Source: Geothrix sp. 21YS21S-2 (GTDB lineage Bacteria; Acidobacteriota; Holophagae; Holophagales; Holophagaceae). Taken from it: a stretch of 64,000 nucleotides of DNA. The translations under genes were made by a program, and so were the position numbers. Below are positions 43,004 to 51,584 of this stretch, piece by piece. Below the pieces are notes generated by a model. It did not search any database. It was not told where the DNA came from and worked only from the letters and a program-made list of their open reading frames with translations. The stretch covers positions 716,001-780,000 of the forward strand of contig NZ_CP132910.1 of NCBI RefSeq assembly GCF_030846775.1. Direction: 5' to 3'. The stretch's first letter is position 1. Each line of letters begins with the position of its first letter.

Positions 43004-46000
43004 CGTGTCTTGACAGGATCCGCAGGCTTGGCCGGAAGCTTCATGGGCCTGGCCTCCATCGCCTTCAGCACCTCCTGCACGCCGCGCTCCAGCTGCAGGT
43101 CGTGGCCGTCCCGGATGGAGGCGGGGTCGTTCTCCACCTCGATGTCGGGCGTGACCCCCTCCCCCTCGATGATCCACTCCCCGGTGGGCGCGTTCGTCCC
43201 CGACTGCGGCACGAAGACCGTGCCTCCGTCCAGGAGCGGGCCGGAGTCGCTGATGCCCACCACGCCGCCCCAGGTGCGCTTGCCCACCAGGGGGCCGAGG
43301 CCCGCCAGGCGGAAGTGGTAGGGGAAGATGTCCCCGTCCGAGGCGCTGGTCTCGCTGACGAGGCAGGCCATGGGGCCGTGGAAGACCGTGGAGGGGTAGG
43401 TCGACGGGAACTCCGAGGTGCGGCCGAAGCGCGTGCCCAGGAGCTTTCTCCCCAGGCGTTCCAGGACCATCTGGCTGACGTTGCCGCCGCCGTTGGCCCT
43501 GTCGTCCACCACCAGGCCCTCCTTGCGGATCTGGGGATAGAACCACTTGATGAACTCGGCGATGCCGGGCGCGCCCATGTCGGGAATGTGGATGTAGCCC
43601 ACGCGGCCCCCGGAGAGCCTGTCCACGCGCTCCTTGGAGGCGAGGACGAAGTCCAGGTAGAGGAGGGCGTCCTCGCTGGCCACCGGGTTGTAGGTGACGC
43701 GCCGGGCCCCTTCGGCCACGGGCTTGCCGTTCAGGGTGAGGGTCACCGGATCCGGGTGGTTGCGCAGGAGGGTGTAGGGGTCGGTTCCGGCGCCCAGCTC
43801 GACGCCGTCGATGGCCAGCACGTAGTCGCCTTCGCGGGCGTCCACGCCCACCTCGGTGAGGGGGCTCCGGTACTTGGCCTCCTCGTTCTGGCCCCGGAAG
43901 ATCTTCGCGATGCGGTACCGCCCGGCCTTGGCGTCCAGCTCGAAGCGGGCGCCGGGCAGGCCGTACCTGGCGCGCTCGGGCACCAGGTAGTCCCCGCCTT
44001 CCACGTAGGCGTGGCCGATGTTCAGCTCGGAGACGAGCTCGGTGAGGATGTAGGTGAGGTCGGAACGGTGGGTGACGTGGGGGAGCAGGGCGCGGTAGCG
44101 GTCGCCCAGGGCCTTCCAGTCGTAGCCGTGCATGTTCTTCACGTAGAAGAAGTCCCGGTAGCGGCGCCAGACCTCGTCGAAGATCTCCGCCCACTCCTGG
44201 GCGGGGACGGCGTCGACGTGGAGGCCCTTGGTGGAGACGGGCTTGCGGTCCTTGGCGTCGGGCTTGACGTCCACGAGCACGTACGATTCCTTGAGCTTGA
44301 CCAGGGCCTTGTCGCCGGAGGCGCTGAAGGCCAGGCCCCGCACGTCGGCGATCAGCTCGGACTCCTTGCGCCTGCGCAGGTCGAAGACCGTGAGGCTGCC
44401 GCCGGGAGCCGGTTCCGTGGCGTAGAACCGCGGGCCGCCCCTCACGTAGGAGAGCGTCCCCTTCGAGGCGTGGAGGCCCATGAGGTTGCCCATGGGCAGG
44501 GGCACGCGGGCGCAGCGCTGGCCCAGGCCCTCGAAGTCGATGGCGACGGTCCGGGGCCCCCTGGCCTCCTCCTTCTTCTCCTCGACGGCCACCTCGTCGC
44601 TTTCCGGCGGGAAGGGGTGGGGCGTGTCCCGGCGCAGGGCGTAGGCGAACACGCCCGTGTTACTGGCGCCGGCGTAGTCGAACTCCAGGTTGCTCATCAG
44701 CGGGGCGTAGTCCCGGCGGCTGAGGGCATACAGGTACCTGCCTTCGGGGTCCCAGGCGGGGGACGTCACCGGGGCCTGGTCGGAGGTGACCCGGTGCAGC
44801 TGGCCGTCCCAGATCCACAGGGAATCGAAGCCGTTGGCGTTGCGAAGGGTCAGGGCCAGGAACCTCCCGTCCGGGGACCAGGCGTGCTCCGGGATGCCGC
44901 CGTGGGTCTCCCGCGCGGCCTCGACCACCTTCCGGTCGGCGACGCCCACGACGTAGAGGACGCCGTTCTTGTCGGTGAAGGCCAGGCGCTTGCCGTCCGG
45001 GGCCCACTCCAGGGAGGTGAGGAAGACCGACAGGCCCGAGGTGAGGGCCACGGGTTTGCCCTTGCCGTCCTGGTCCATGACGTAGACCTGCTCCTCGCCG
45101 CTCATGTCCGAGATGAAGGCGATGCTCTTCCCGTCCGGGGACCACTGGGCGCGCTTGTCATGGTGCCGGGAGGAGTTCGTCAGGTTGCGCGTGGGTCCCT
45201 TCTCGACCGGCGCGGTGAACACGTCGCCCCGGGCCACGAAGAGGGCCCGCTCCCCCTTCGGGGACAGGCCGAAGCCCTCGATGAACTTCTCCACGGCCAG
45301 ATGGGTGGGCCGCGAGGCGCCGCCGTCGGTGGGGACGCGGACCAGGATGGCCTTGTCCGAGCCGTCGCGGGTGTCGAGCACGTGGAGCTCGCCGTTGAGC
45401 TCGTACACGATGCGGGCCTGGTCGGAGGAGGGCCAGCGCACGTCCCAGGTCCTGCTGAAGGTGTGCTGCTTCACCTGGTCCGTGGCGGGGTCGGCGCTGT
45501 AGAGGTTGAGGGTGCCGTCCCGGTCCGAGGCGAACCAGACCCGGTCCCGGATCCACATGGGGTCGCGCTCCGTGCGCCGGGTGTGGGCGATGGGCCTGCG
45601 CTCCAGCGTCGCGGGGTCGATGACGTAGAGGTGCTCCGCCCAGCCGCCCTGGTAGCGCTTCCAGTGGCGGAAGTCGCGGAACTGGGGCGTGTAGACGATC
45701 CGCTTGCCGTCGGGGGAGAAGCAGCCCGCGCCGGATTCCTGCATGGGGAGCACCGCGGGCAGGCCGCCCTCGCGGGGCACCGTGTAGAGCCGGCCGTGGA
45801 CGGAGACGCCGTTGGCGTCCCGCATGGACCGGAAGAGGATGGACGTCCCGTCCGGGGTCCAGCCCATCACCTGGTTGTCGTAGCCGCCCCGGGGCTTCAG
45901 GGGCCCGCGGGCGGGGTAGAACGTCAGCTGCCGGGGCACGCCGCCCTCGGCGGGGATCACGTAGACCTGCTCGTCCCCGTCGTACTGGCCCGTGAAGGCG

Positions 46001-46233
46001 ATCCACCGCCCGTCGGGGCTGTACTTCGCGAAGAGCTCCAGGCCCGGGTGCGCGGTGAGCCGGGTGGCCGTGCCTCCCGTGGCGCCGGCGGTCCACAGGT
46101 CGCCGCCGTAGGTGAAGACCACCCGGTCGCCGGAGATGTCCGGGAAGCGCAGGAGCCGGGTCTGGGCGCCGAGACCGGCCGCCAGGGCGAGGGACAGGAC
46201 CGGGGTGAGGAACCGGGTAGCCGGACAGGACAT
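43000..46233 (-). CDS. Tricorn-type S41 serine protease
   Basis: A 1077-residue exported protease with a signal peptide (LTPVLSLALAAGLGAQ). The first 600 residues are beta-propeller repeats (SPDGRWIAFTG; SPDGKRIVYTP; APDGKRLAFTD), which feed peptides to the active site. Then come a C1 helical region, a PDZ domain (YVLAIDGVELGAGTDPY) and the S41 core with VVDDRANGGGNVSQMVL and the nucleophile Ser in SETSASDGDIFPYHF near residue 960. The order and length match tricorn protease homologs. The signal peptide implies periplasmic action, unlike archaeal tricorn. GGAGG precedes the ATG. Confidence 0.9.
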   Translation of the reverse strand: MSCPATRFLTPVLSLALAAGLGAQTRLLRFPDISGDRVVFTYGGDLWTAGATGGTATRLTAHPGLELFAKYSPDGRWIAFTGQYDGDEQVYVIPAEGGVPRQLTFYPARGPLKPRGGYDNQVMGWTPDGTSILFRSMRDANGVSVHGRLYTVPREGGLPAVLPMQESGAGCFSPDGKRIVYTPQFRDFRHWKRYQGGWAEHLYVIDPATLERRPIAHTRRTERDPMWIRDRVWFASDRDGTLNLYSADPATDQVKQHTFSRTWDVRWPSSDQARIVYELNGELHVLDTRDGSDKAILVRVPTDGGASRPTHLAVEKFIEGFGLSPKGERALFVARGDVFTAPVEKGPTRNLTNSSRHHDKRAQWSPDGKSIAFISDMSGEEQVYVMDQDGKGKPVALTSGLSVFLTSLEWAPDGKRLAFTDKNGVLYVVGVADRKVVEAARETHGGIPEHAWSPDGRFLALTLRNANGFDSLWIWDGQLHRVTSDQAPVTSPAWDPEGRYLYALSRRDYAPLMSNLEFDYAGASNTGVFAYALRRDTPHPFPPESDEVAVEEKKEEARGPRTVAIDFEGLGQRCARVPLPMGNLMGLHASKGTLSYVRGGPRFYATEPAPGGSLTVFDLRRRKESELIADVRGLAFSASGDKALVKLKESYVLVDVKPDAKDRKPVSTKGLHVDAVPAQEWAEIFDEVWRRYRDFFYVKNMHGYDWKALGDRYRALLPHVTHRSDLTYILTELVSELNIGHAYVEGGDYLVPERARYGLPGARFELDAKAGRYRIAKIFRGQNEEAKYRSPLTEVGVDAREGDYVLAIDGVELGAGTDPYTLLRNHPDPVTLTLNGKPVAEGARRVTYNPVASEDALLYLDFVLASKERVDRLSGGRVGYIHIPDMGAPGIAEFIKWFYPQIRKEGLVVDDRANGGGNVSQMVLERLGRKLLGTRFGRTSEFPSTYPSTVFHGPMACLVSETSASDGDIFPYHFRLAGLGPLVGKRTWGGVVGISDSGPLLDGGTVFVPQSGTNAPTGEWIIEGEGVTPDIEVENDPASIRDGHDLQLERGVQEVLKAMEARPMKLPAKPADPVKTR

Positions 46234-46294
46234 GGGGCCTCCAGGGGATCGTGAGGCTATTGTATTGCGAGGTATCTTCCCGGGGCGGCAAAAA

Positions 46295-47266
46295 TCACCA
46301 GAGCGGGCCGACCTTCCCTTCCCGGAGGACCACGCCGGGACCTTCGGGCAGATGGATCGCGCCCAGGTAGGGCTTCACCGCCGGATCGAAGACGACGGTG
46401 ACGGGCCCGTCGGCCCCCGGCGCCCCGTCCCAGCCGTCCCGCCCGCCCAGGCCGTCGCCGCCGCTGCTGCCGCCGGGGCTGCCCATGCCGCCGTTGCCTC
46501 CCCGGCCTCCCCTGCCGCCCTTTCCGCCCGAGCCCCCCGCGCCGCCCCGGGAGGCGACGGTCAGGCTCCCGCCGACGGGATCCACCAGGTAGAAGAAGGT
46601 GTCGCCTCCCGCTTCGCAGCTGGCCATGACCAGGGGCCCGGGCCGCAGGGCCAGGCGCACCTCCACCGCGGGACCATCCCCGCCGCGGCTCCCGTCCTGC
46701 CCGTCGCCGCCGTTGTCGCCACTGCCGCCGTTGCCTCCGGGCGAGGGGTGGTCCGGGTCGGTGGAGCCCATGCTCCCGTCCGAGCCGTCCAGGCCCGCCG
46801 AACCGTCCGTTCCGGAGATGCCCGGCCGGCCCCGGAATTCGCACGTGAAGGGATGGTCATACCGCACCGGCACCGCCAGCTCCGTGCGCAGGCCCGGCTG
46901 GCTTGGAAGGGTTATCACGAGGCGCCCCGCCAGGCCGTCACTGGCCCGGGGGTCGCGCGGCAGGGACACCCGCCCCTTCGCGTCCACGGTCACCACCGTC
47001 GCGGCGACCTGGAGGTCCTCCCAAAGGACCTTCCCCTTTCCGGCACCCTCGGTCAGGTAGGGGGTCCCGTCCCTTCCCTGCAGCTTCACCACCAGGGGGA
47101 CCCGCTCCCCCGGCGCGAGCCCATGCGGCAGGCTCGCCTCCAGGGAGGCGATGGGCGTCTTCTCGAGACGGACCCGGTAGCCGAGGAGGACCTTCACCGA
47201 CGAGCATCCCGCCAGCAGGAGCAGGGAGGCCGCACCCAGGGAAACGCGCCATCCGGACATACGCAT
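46295..47266 (-). CDS. Glycine-rich, collagen-like lipoprotein
   Basis: A 323-residue protein with a lipobox (SLLLLAGCSS). Two low-complexity glycine blocks are present: GTDGSAGLDGSDGSMGS followed by a GGNGGSGDNGGDGQDGS run near 150-190, and GGAGGSGGKGGRGGRGGNGG plus further GG repeats near 240-275. Some stretches follow a Gly-X-X rhythm, giving a collagen-like appearance, but proline is scarce. Between and around are strand-rich segments. A GGAGGTGGAG site precedes the ATG. It is probably a surface-anchored structural protein; no family is recognised with certainty. Confidence 0.6.
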   Translation of the reverse strand: MRMSGWRVSLGAASLLLLAGCSSVKVLLGYRVRLEKTPIASLEASLPHGLAPGERVPLVVKLQGRDGTPYLTEGAGKGKVLWEDLQVAATVVTVDAKGRVSLPRDPRASDGLAGRLVITLPSQPGLRTELAVPVRYDHPFTCEFRGRPGISGTDGSAGLDGSDGSMGSTDPDHPSPGGNGGSGDNGGDGQDGSRGGDGPAVEVRLALRPGPLVMASCEAGGDTFFYLVDPVGGSLTVASRGGAGGSGGKGGRGGRGGNGGMGSPGGSSGGDGLGGRDGWDGAPGADGPVTVVFDPAVKPYLGAIHLPEGPGVVLREGKVGPLW

Positions 47267-47358
47267 GCTCCACCTCCCAGGATCCAGGACTGTCCATGGC
47301 TTTCAGGGGAATGGACGCGCCGGGCGCCTTCGAGGTTGAGTCCCCCGGCCGGAGTGCG

Positions 47359-47760
47359 TCAGGCCGCGGAGCGCAGGAATTCCGAGAAGCGCCGGTCCGC
47401 GTCGCCGAGGTGGTCCGCCAGCCAGAAGTTGAAGAAGGCCACCAGGTCGCGGAGGATCTCGGGGGCGCCGTTCCGCCACTTCTCAAGGAGGGCCTCGATG
47501 CGCCGGGTGCATTCCCGGTGCTGTTCCACGTGGGCCTGCTTGAACGGGTACCCGGACCGCTCCATGGCCTCCTCCTCCTCCCGGAAGTGAAGCTCCACGT
47601 AGACCATCAGGAAGGTGATGGACCGGTTCACGCCCTCCCTGCTCCGGCCCTCCTCCAGGCGCACCGCCAGATGGTTGATGGCGCGGATCATGGCCTTGTG
47701 CTGGGAGTCGAGCTTGGCGTCCCCCATTTCCCAGCCCTTCTGCCAGACCATCGATTCCAT
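47359..47760 (-). CDS. Bacteriohemerythrin
   Basis: A 133-residue four-helix protein with a di-iron oxygen-binding site. The ligands are seen as LDSQHKAM, the E in LHFREEEEAM preceded by YVELHF, HVEQHRECTR and the final HLGDADRRF. Such proteins bind oxygen for sensing, storage or delivery, common in microaerobic and metal-reducing bacteria. I start at the ATG at complement 47758-47760, six bases after GGGAG; an ATG two codons earlier is also in frame. It is a stand-alone gene. Confidence 0.88.
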   Translation of the reverse strand: MESMVWQKGWEMGDAKLDSQHKAMIRAINHLAVRLEEGRSREGVNRSITFLMVYVELHFREEEEAMERSGYPFKQAHVEQHRECTRRIEALLEKWRNGAPEILRDLVAFFNFWLADHLGDADRRFSEFLRSAA

Positions 47761-47888
47761 ATGCATCTCCCGGATTGCCCGATTCTCCCAGGAGAACCCG
47801 GGGACGGTGAATACAGTAGATTACTTAGATTCTGCGGGCAAAATCCAGGATATGAATAATTACGTCAGCCGGCCCCGATCCTCCCTCC

Positions 47889-50800
47889 TCAGGGCTGCAG
47901 GACCACCTCGTGCCTTTCTTCGGCCTGGAAGCCCTTCGCCGCCGTTTCGGCGCCGCGGTAGAGCGCCCACCCCGGAAGGCCCCGCTGGAAGGTGCGGGTC
48001 ATGTGCCACAGTTCCAGCCGGCTGTTGGCGGTGTAGAGGTAGAGGGTGCGCTTCGGGTTGTAGGGATTGGGCAGGGCGATGGCCAGGCCGTCCCAGGAGC
48101 TGCCGTAGGTGCGTCCCTGGAACCGGAAGAACCCCTTGCCGAAGGTCACGGGCAGCTTGTGCTCCTCCGTGATGCGCGCCAGGAGGCTGTTCTCCTCGGG
48201 GCCGCCGAAGACCACCAGGTCCCGGGAGGCCAGCTCCTCGTCGGTCACTTCCGCGTCGGGCTTGACGGGGGGCAGGATCTCCGTGAACGCGTCGGCCATG
48301 AGGTCCCGGCAGTTGATCGCCAGGGAACGGTTGGCCTCCACTTCGCGGGAGGTGCCGAAGACGTAGAGCGTGTGGTCGAAGTCGTCCAGGAGGTTGGGGA
48401 GGGTGTAGGGGTTCTCCTGGCGGGTGGGCAGGTCCCGGCCCGCGTTGAAGACCACGCGGGTGGGCCTGTCGGCCACGTGGTACGTGGTGGAGCCCATGGC
48501 CTCGTCCATCTCCAGGCGCACGAAGCGGGAGCCCTTGGCCGAGCCCAGTTCCAGGAAGGTGACGAAGTGCCAGGGCCTGCCGGGCTGGGTCACCTTGACG
48601 GTGACGTCGAAGCCTTCGGCGGCGGTGGCCACGCTGGCGGTGATGATGGGGTCGGGCAGGTCCTCCCTGCCCACCCACTGCTGGATGAAGGGCTTCAGGT
48701 CCCGTCCGAGCGACTTGGAGAAGGTCTCCGTGAAGTCCGCGGTGGTCATGGGGCGGTTGCTGAACCCGTCGTGCACCGCGGCCATGGCCTTGGCGAAGGG
48801 GCCGTTGCCCACCAGGAGGCGCAGCTGGTGCAGCAGGAAGGTGCCCTTGATCCGGGGGATCTGGTAGGCGCCGTAGCGGTCGTAGGCCACCCGGGCCTTG
48901 GCGGGGGCCAGGGAGCCCTCCTTCGAGACCACGTAGGCGTAGCGGGCGTTGAGCTCGGCCAGGCTGTCCCGCAGGGACGCGGCCGCCTTGTCCTGGGCCT
49001 CGGGCAGGCGCTTGAGGAGCCCGTAGTACGCCGCCGAGCCGCTCACGAACCAGTTGTCGCCGTCGGTGGCGGGGAGCACGGTGTTGGACCAGAGCAGGCG
49101 CTTGGGATAGGCGTGGACGTCCTTGGCCGCGGCCAGGTCGGGCTTGGGCGCGGTCGCGGCTTCCTGGGCGGCGGCGCGGGCCTGCTTGAGGCGGTCGGCG
49201 ACGTAGAGGGGGCTGAACGTGGTGAAGCCCAGCGTCAGGTGGGGCGTCGCCCCGGGGAGGTCGGCCATGAAGCGGCCGCCCACCCACTTCTCGCGCAGGG
49301 TGGTCTTGCCGAAGTGGGCGATGAACATGAGCTTCTCGGCCATCTCGGAGGTGGTGAGCTTGCCGTCGCAGGCATGGGGGCGGTTGATGGGGCTCGAGCC
49401 GTTCAGCTCCACGCCCACCTGCAGGTCGAACTTGCCCTGGCCGTAGCGCTTGTAGAAGTCCTGGAAGGCGATGTCGCGGTTCCAGGTGTTGAAGGCCAGG
49501 TCCACGGGCTCGTTCTCGGCGTTGGGGACGCGCTCCTTGCGCACGCCCAGGTCCCGGTTGTTGTTGTCGGCCCACACGAAGTCCTTGAGGCCCGCCGGGG
49601 TGTCGGCGGGGTGGCCCTTGCTGCCGGTGCGCCACATCTTCGTCTCCTTGGTGCCCAGGAGGAAGACGGCGCCCTCGTCGGTCTTGATGTCGGCGATGGT
49701 CCAGTCGTTGGTGTAGAGGCCGTTGTTCCTGTTCTTCAGGATCTCCGCCACCTGGTCGATGCTCGTGGCGTACTGGGCGGCCTGGCGGATGCGGTTGGCC
49801 TCGGGGGTGCCGTCGGGATTGAAGGGGGTCTGCTGGACGGTGGTCTCGCCGATGACGATGCCGGCGTCGTTGATGTACCAGTCCGCGCCCGAGCTGATGC
49901 CGCCCGGGAAGGTCTGCATCACGAAGCGGTGTCCCTTCGCGGGCTGCACGTCCACCATGACGTTCCAGTCCACGCCGGTGTATCCAGGAGGCCACATGAA
50001 GATCTGCCCCATGACCACGCGGCCGTCGGAGGACGCCGACTTCGTGGCGATGAAGGAGGAGCAGCGGTCCCCCTTCCCGCCCGCGGCGGCCTCGTCCTCG
50101 GCCTTCAGGAAGCTGCGGCCCGTCAGCGGGGAGGCGGTGACGCGCGTGGCGGCGGCGATCTCGCCCAGGTCGATGTCGGAATTGGCGGTGACCACGTCCA
50201 GCACGTCCAGGGCCCGGCCGCGGAACTTCGCGCCGGCCTTGGCCGCGCCGTCGGCGATGCCCTTCATCTCCTCCAGGAACTCCGGCTCGTACTTGCGCAG
50301 CATGAGGGCGTCCGCCAGGGTCCGCTGGCGGTCCCAGCCCCGGACGGGGTCGGCCTTGTCCTGCAGGATGGCCAGCTTGTCCACGAACAGCGCCAGCTCG
50401 GAAGCCACCAGCTGGCCGTACTGGACGCCCCGGTCGTAGGGCTCGCCCTCGATGTGCAGGACGATCCAGCCGCCGTCGTCGTAGCGGAAGCCCTTTCCGG
50501 CCCAGCGCACCGTCTCCGTGGGGATGATCGCGCCGATGTCGTCCACCTGCTCCAGCCTGAGGTCGTCGAACCAGGCCGCGCCCGCGGTCTTCCCGTTGCG
50601 GCCCAGGTGCAGCTGGACCCGGTCGTTGGCGGTCGTGGCGAAAAAGGCCACCGAGACGCGCTGGGAGCCGTCCCCCGCCACCGTCGGCGAGGCGTTGGTG
50701 AAGGGGAAGCTCTTCATGGAGACGCAGGCCCCGAGGGCCGTGGGGTAGCGGGCCGTGGGATCGGGGTGCACGCCCTTGGTGCGGATGAACGCGCTGAGCC

Positions 50801-51080
50801 GGTAGAGACGGCCCACCTCCAGCTTGACCGGCTCGGAGACCACGGTGGACTCGGCGCCCCCGGCAGGGTTCTCGAGCCGGAGGCTGCGGAACCCCGCCTT
50901 GTGTCCCAGCCCGACGGAGACGGTCGCCCCGTTGGCCTTGGCCAGCGTCCAGCCAGCGACCTGCGAGTCCTTCTGCTGCTCGAAGCCGGCGTTCACCAGC
51001 GGCAGCAGGGCCGGATCCGACGCCACCAGCGCCATGGCAGAAAAACAGATACCCAGGAACGGCCAGGATCCACGCATCAT
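47889..51080 (-). CDS. Large exported C45-type autoproteolytic acyltransferase/hydrolase with M1-like tail
   Basis: A 1063-residue exported protein. A CBM4/9-like jelly-roll domain (about 25-178: NAGFEQ...FDDLRLEQV) follows the signal peptide. An Ntn-hydrolase domain of the peptidase C45 (penicillin acyltransferase/phospholipase B-like) type starts near 205; GDRCSSF at 338-344 places the likely nucleophile Cys340 exposed by self-cleavage. The C-terminal part (about 690-1063) contains a helical segment resembling the non-catalytic C-terminal domain of M1 aminopeptidases (GTFLLHQLRLLVGNGPF; ADFTETFSKSLGRDLKPFIQQWV) but no HExxH. The combination is unusual. GGAG precedes the ATG. Confidence 0.7.
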   Translation of the reverse strand: MMRGSWPFLGICFSAMALVASDPALLPLVNAGFEQQKDSQVAGWTLAKANGATVSVGLGHKAGFRSLRLENPAGGAESTVVSEPVKLEVGRLYRLSAFIRTKGVHPDPTARYPTALGACVSMKSFPFTNASPTVAGDGSQRVSVAFFATTANDRVQLHLGRNGKTAGAAWFDDLRLEQVDDIGAIIPTETVRWAGKGFRYDDGGWIVLHIEGEPYDRGVQYGQLVASELALFVDKLAILQDKADPVRGWDRQRTLADALMLRKYEPEFLEEMKGIADGAAKAGAKFRGRALDVLDVVTANSDIDLGEIAAATRVTASPLTGRSFLKAEDEAAAGGKGDRCSSFIATKSASSDGRVVMGQIFMWPPGYTGVDWNVMVDVQPAKGHRFVMQTFPGGISSGADWYINDAGIVIGETTVQQTPFNPDGTPEANRIRQAAQYATSIDQVAEILKNRNNGLYTNDWTIADIKTDEGAVFLLGTKETKMWRTGSKGHPADTPAGLKDFVWADNNNRDLGVRKERVPNAENEPVDLAFNTWNRDIAFQDFYKRYGQGKFDLQVGVELNGSSPINRPHACDGKLTTSEMAEKLMFIAHFGKTTLREKWVGGRFMADLPGATPHLTLGFTTFSPLYVADRLKQARAAAQEAATAPKPDLAAAKDVHAYPKRLLWSNTVLPATDGDNWFVSGSAAYYGLLKRLPEAQDKAAASLRDSLAELNARYAYVVSKEGSLAPAKARVAYDRYGAYQIPRIKGTFLLHQLRLLVGNGPFAKAMAAVHDGFSNRPMTTADFTETFSKSLGRDLKPFIQQWVGREDLPDPIITASVATAAEGFDVTVKVTQPGRPWHFVTFLELGSAKGSRFVRLEMDEAMGSTTYHVADRPTRVVFNAGRDLPTRQENPYTLPNLLDDFDHTLYVFGTSREVEANRSLAINCRDLMADAFTEILPPVKPDAEVTDEELASRDLVVFGGPEENSLLARITEEHKLPVTFGKGFFRFQGRTYGSSWDGLAIALPNPYNPKRTLYLYTANSRLELWHMTRTFQRGLPGWALYRGAETAAKGFQAEERHEVVLQP

Positions 51081-51332
51081 GAAATCTCCAATTACCTCAA
51101 ACCATGATGCAGCAATCCGGGCCGTCCTGGAAATGGAACATGTGCCGCGCCGGGGATCCGGACCCGGGACCCGGCCGCCGCGGCGAGGATCCAGCCTCCG
51201 GAGGGGGGCCGGGACCGTTCCGCGGCCGGAACATCGGGACGATCTGGATGAATGCTATTGATCTTAATAAACGGCTTAACCAATTGGCACACCCGATGCT
51301 CACAGGAGCTCGAGTTCCATGCGGAGGTGACC

Positions 51333-51584
51333 ATGACCCAGCTGCTCATCCAGGATGTGAAGGAAGAATCCATCGATTGCCTGCGGATCCGCGCGACCCT
51401 GCACGGCTGGAACGTCCAGACCGAGGCCAAGGCGATCCTGGAGCACGCCGCGGCCGTGGACGAGGTGGAGGCCCTCCGGGGCTGGGGCCAGAACCTGCCC
51501 GTCATGGACGACGGCGAGGAGCTCGATTCCGTGGGGCTCCTGCAGCGCTACATGAGCGACATGTGGCCCGACGCTACCGCCTGA
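51333..51584 (+). CDS. FitA/Phd-like ribbon-helix-helix antitoxin without partner
   Basis: An 83-residue protein with the FitA-type start MTQLLIQDVKEESIDCLRIR and ATLHGWNVQTEAKAIL, the ribbon-helix-helix pattern of antitoxins that repress their own operon (Leu-Lys-x-Arg-Ala...Gly-x-S/N-x-E-x-E-x-R...L). The usual FitB/VapC PIN toxin gene should follow within a few bases, but the next gene is on the opposite strand and overlaps its end by 11 bases. It seems an orphan antitoxin. GAGGTG precedes the ATG at 51333. A decayed PIN gene at 60877 is too far to be its partner. Confidence 0.65.
   Translation: MTQLLIQDVKEESIDCLRIRATLHGWNVQTEAKAILEHAAAVDEVEALRGWGQNLPVMDDGEELDSVGLLQRYMSDMWPDATA

Noticed and set aside
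46398-47060. Proline-rich plus-strand frames opposite the glycine-rich lipoprotein
   Set aside because: Poly-Pro is the antisense translation of Gly-rich repeats, not a gene.
47910-51107. A 1065-codon plus-strand frame opposite the C45-type gene
   Set aside because: Shadow frame with Val/Gly/His/Arg-rich product; the minus strand has a signal peptide and recognisable domains.
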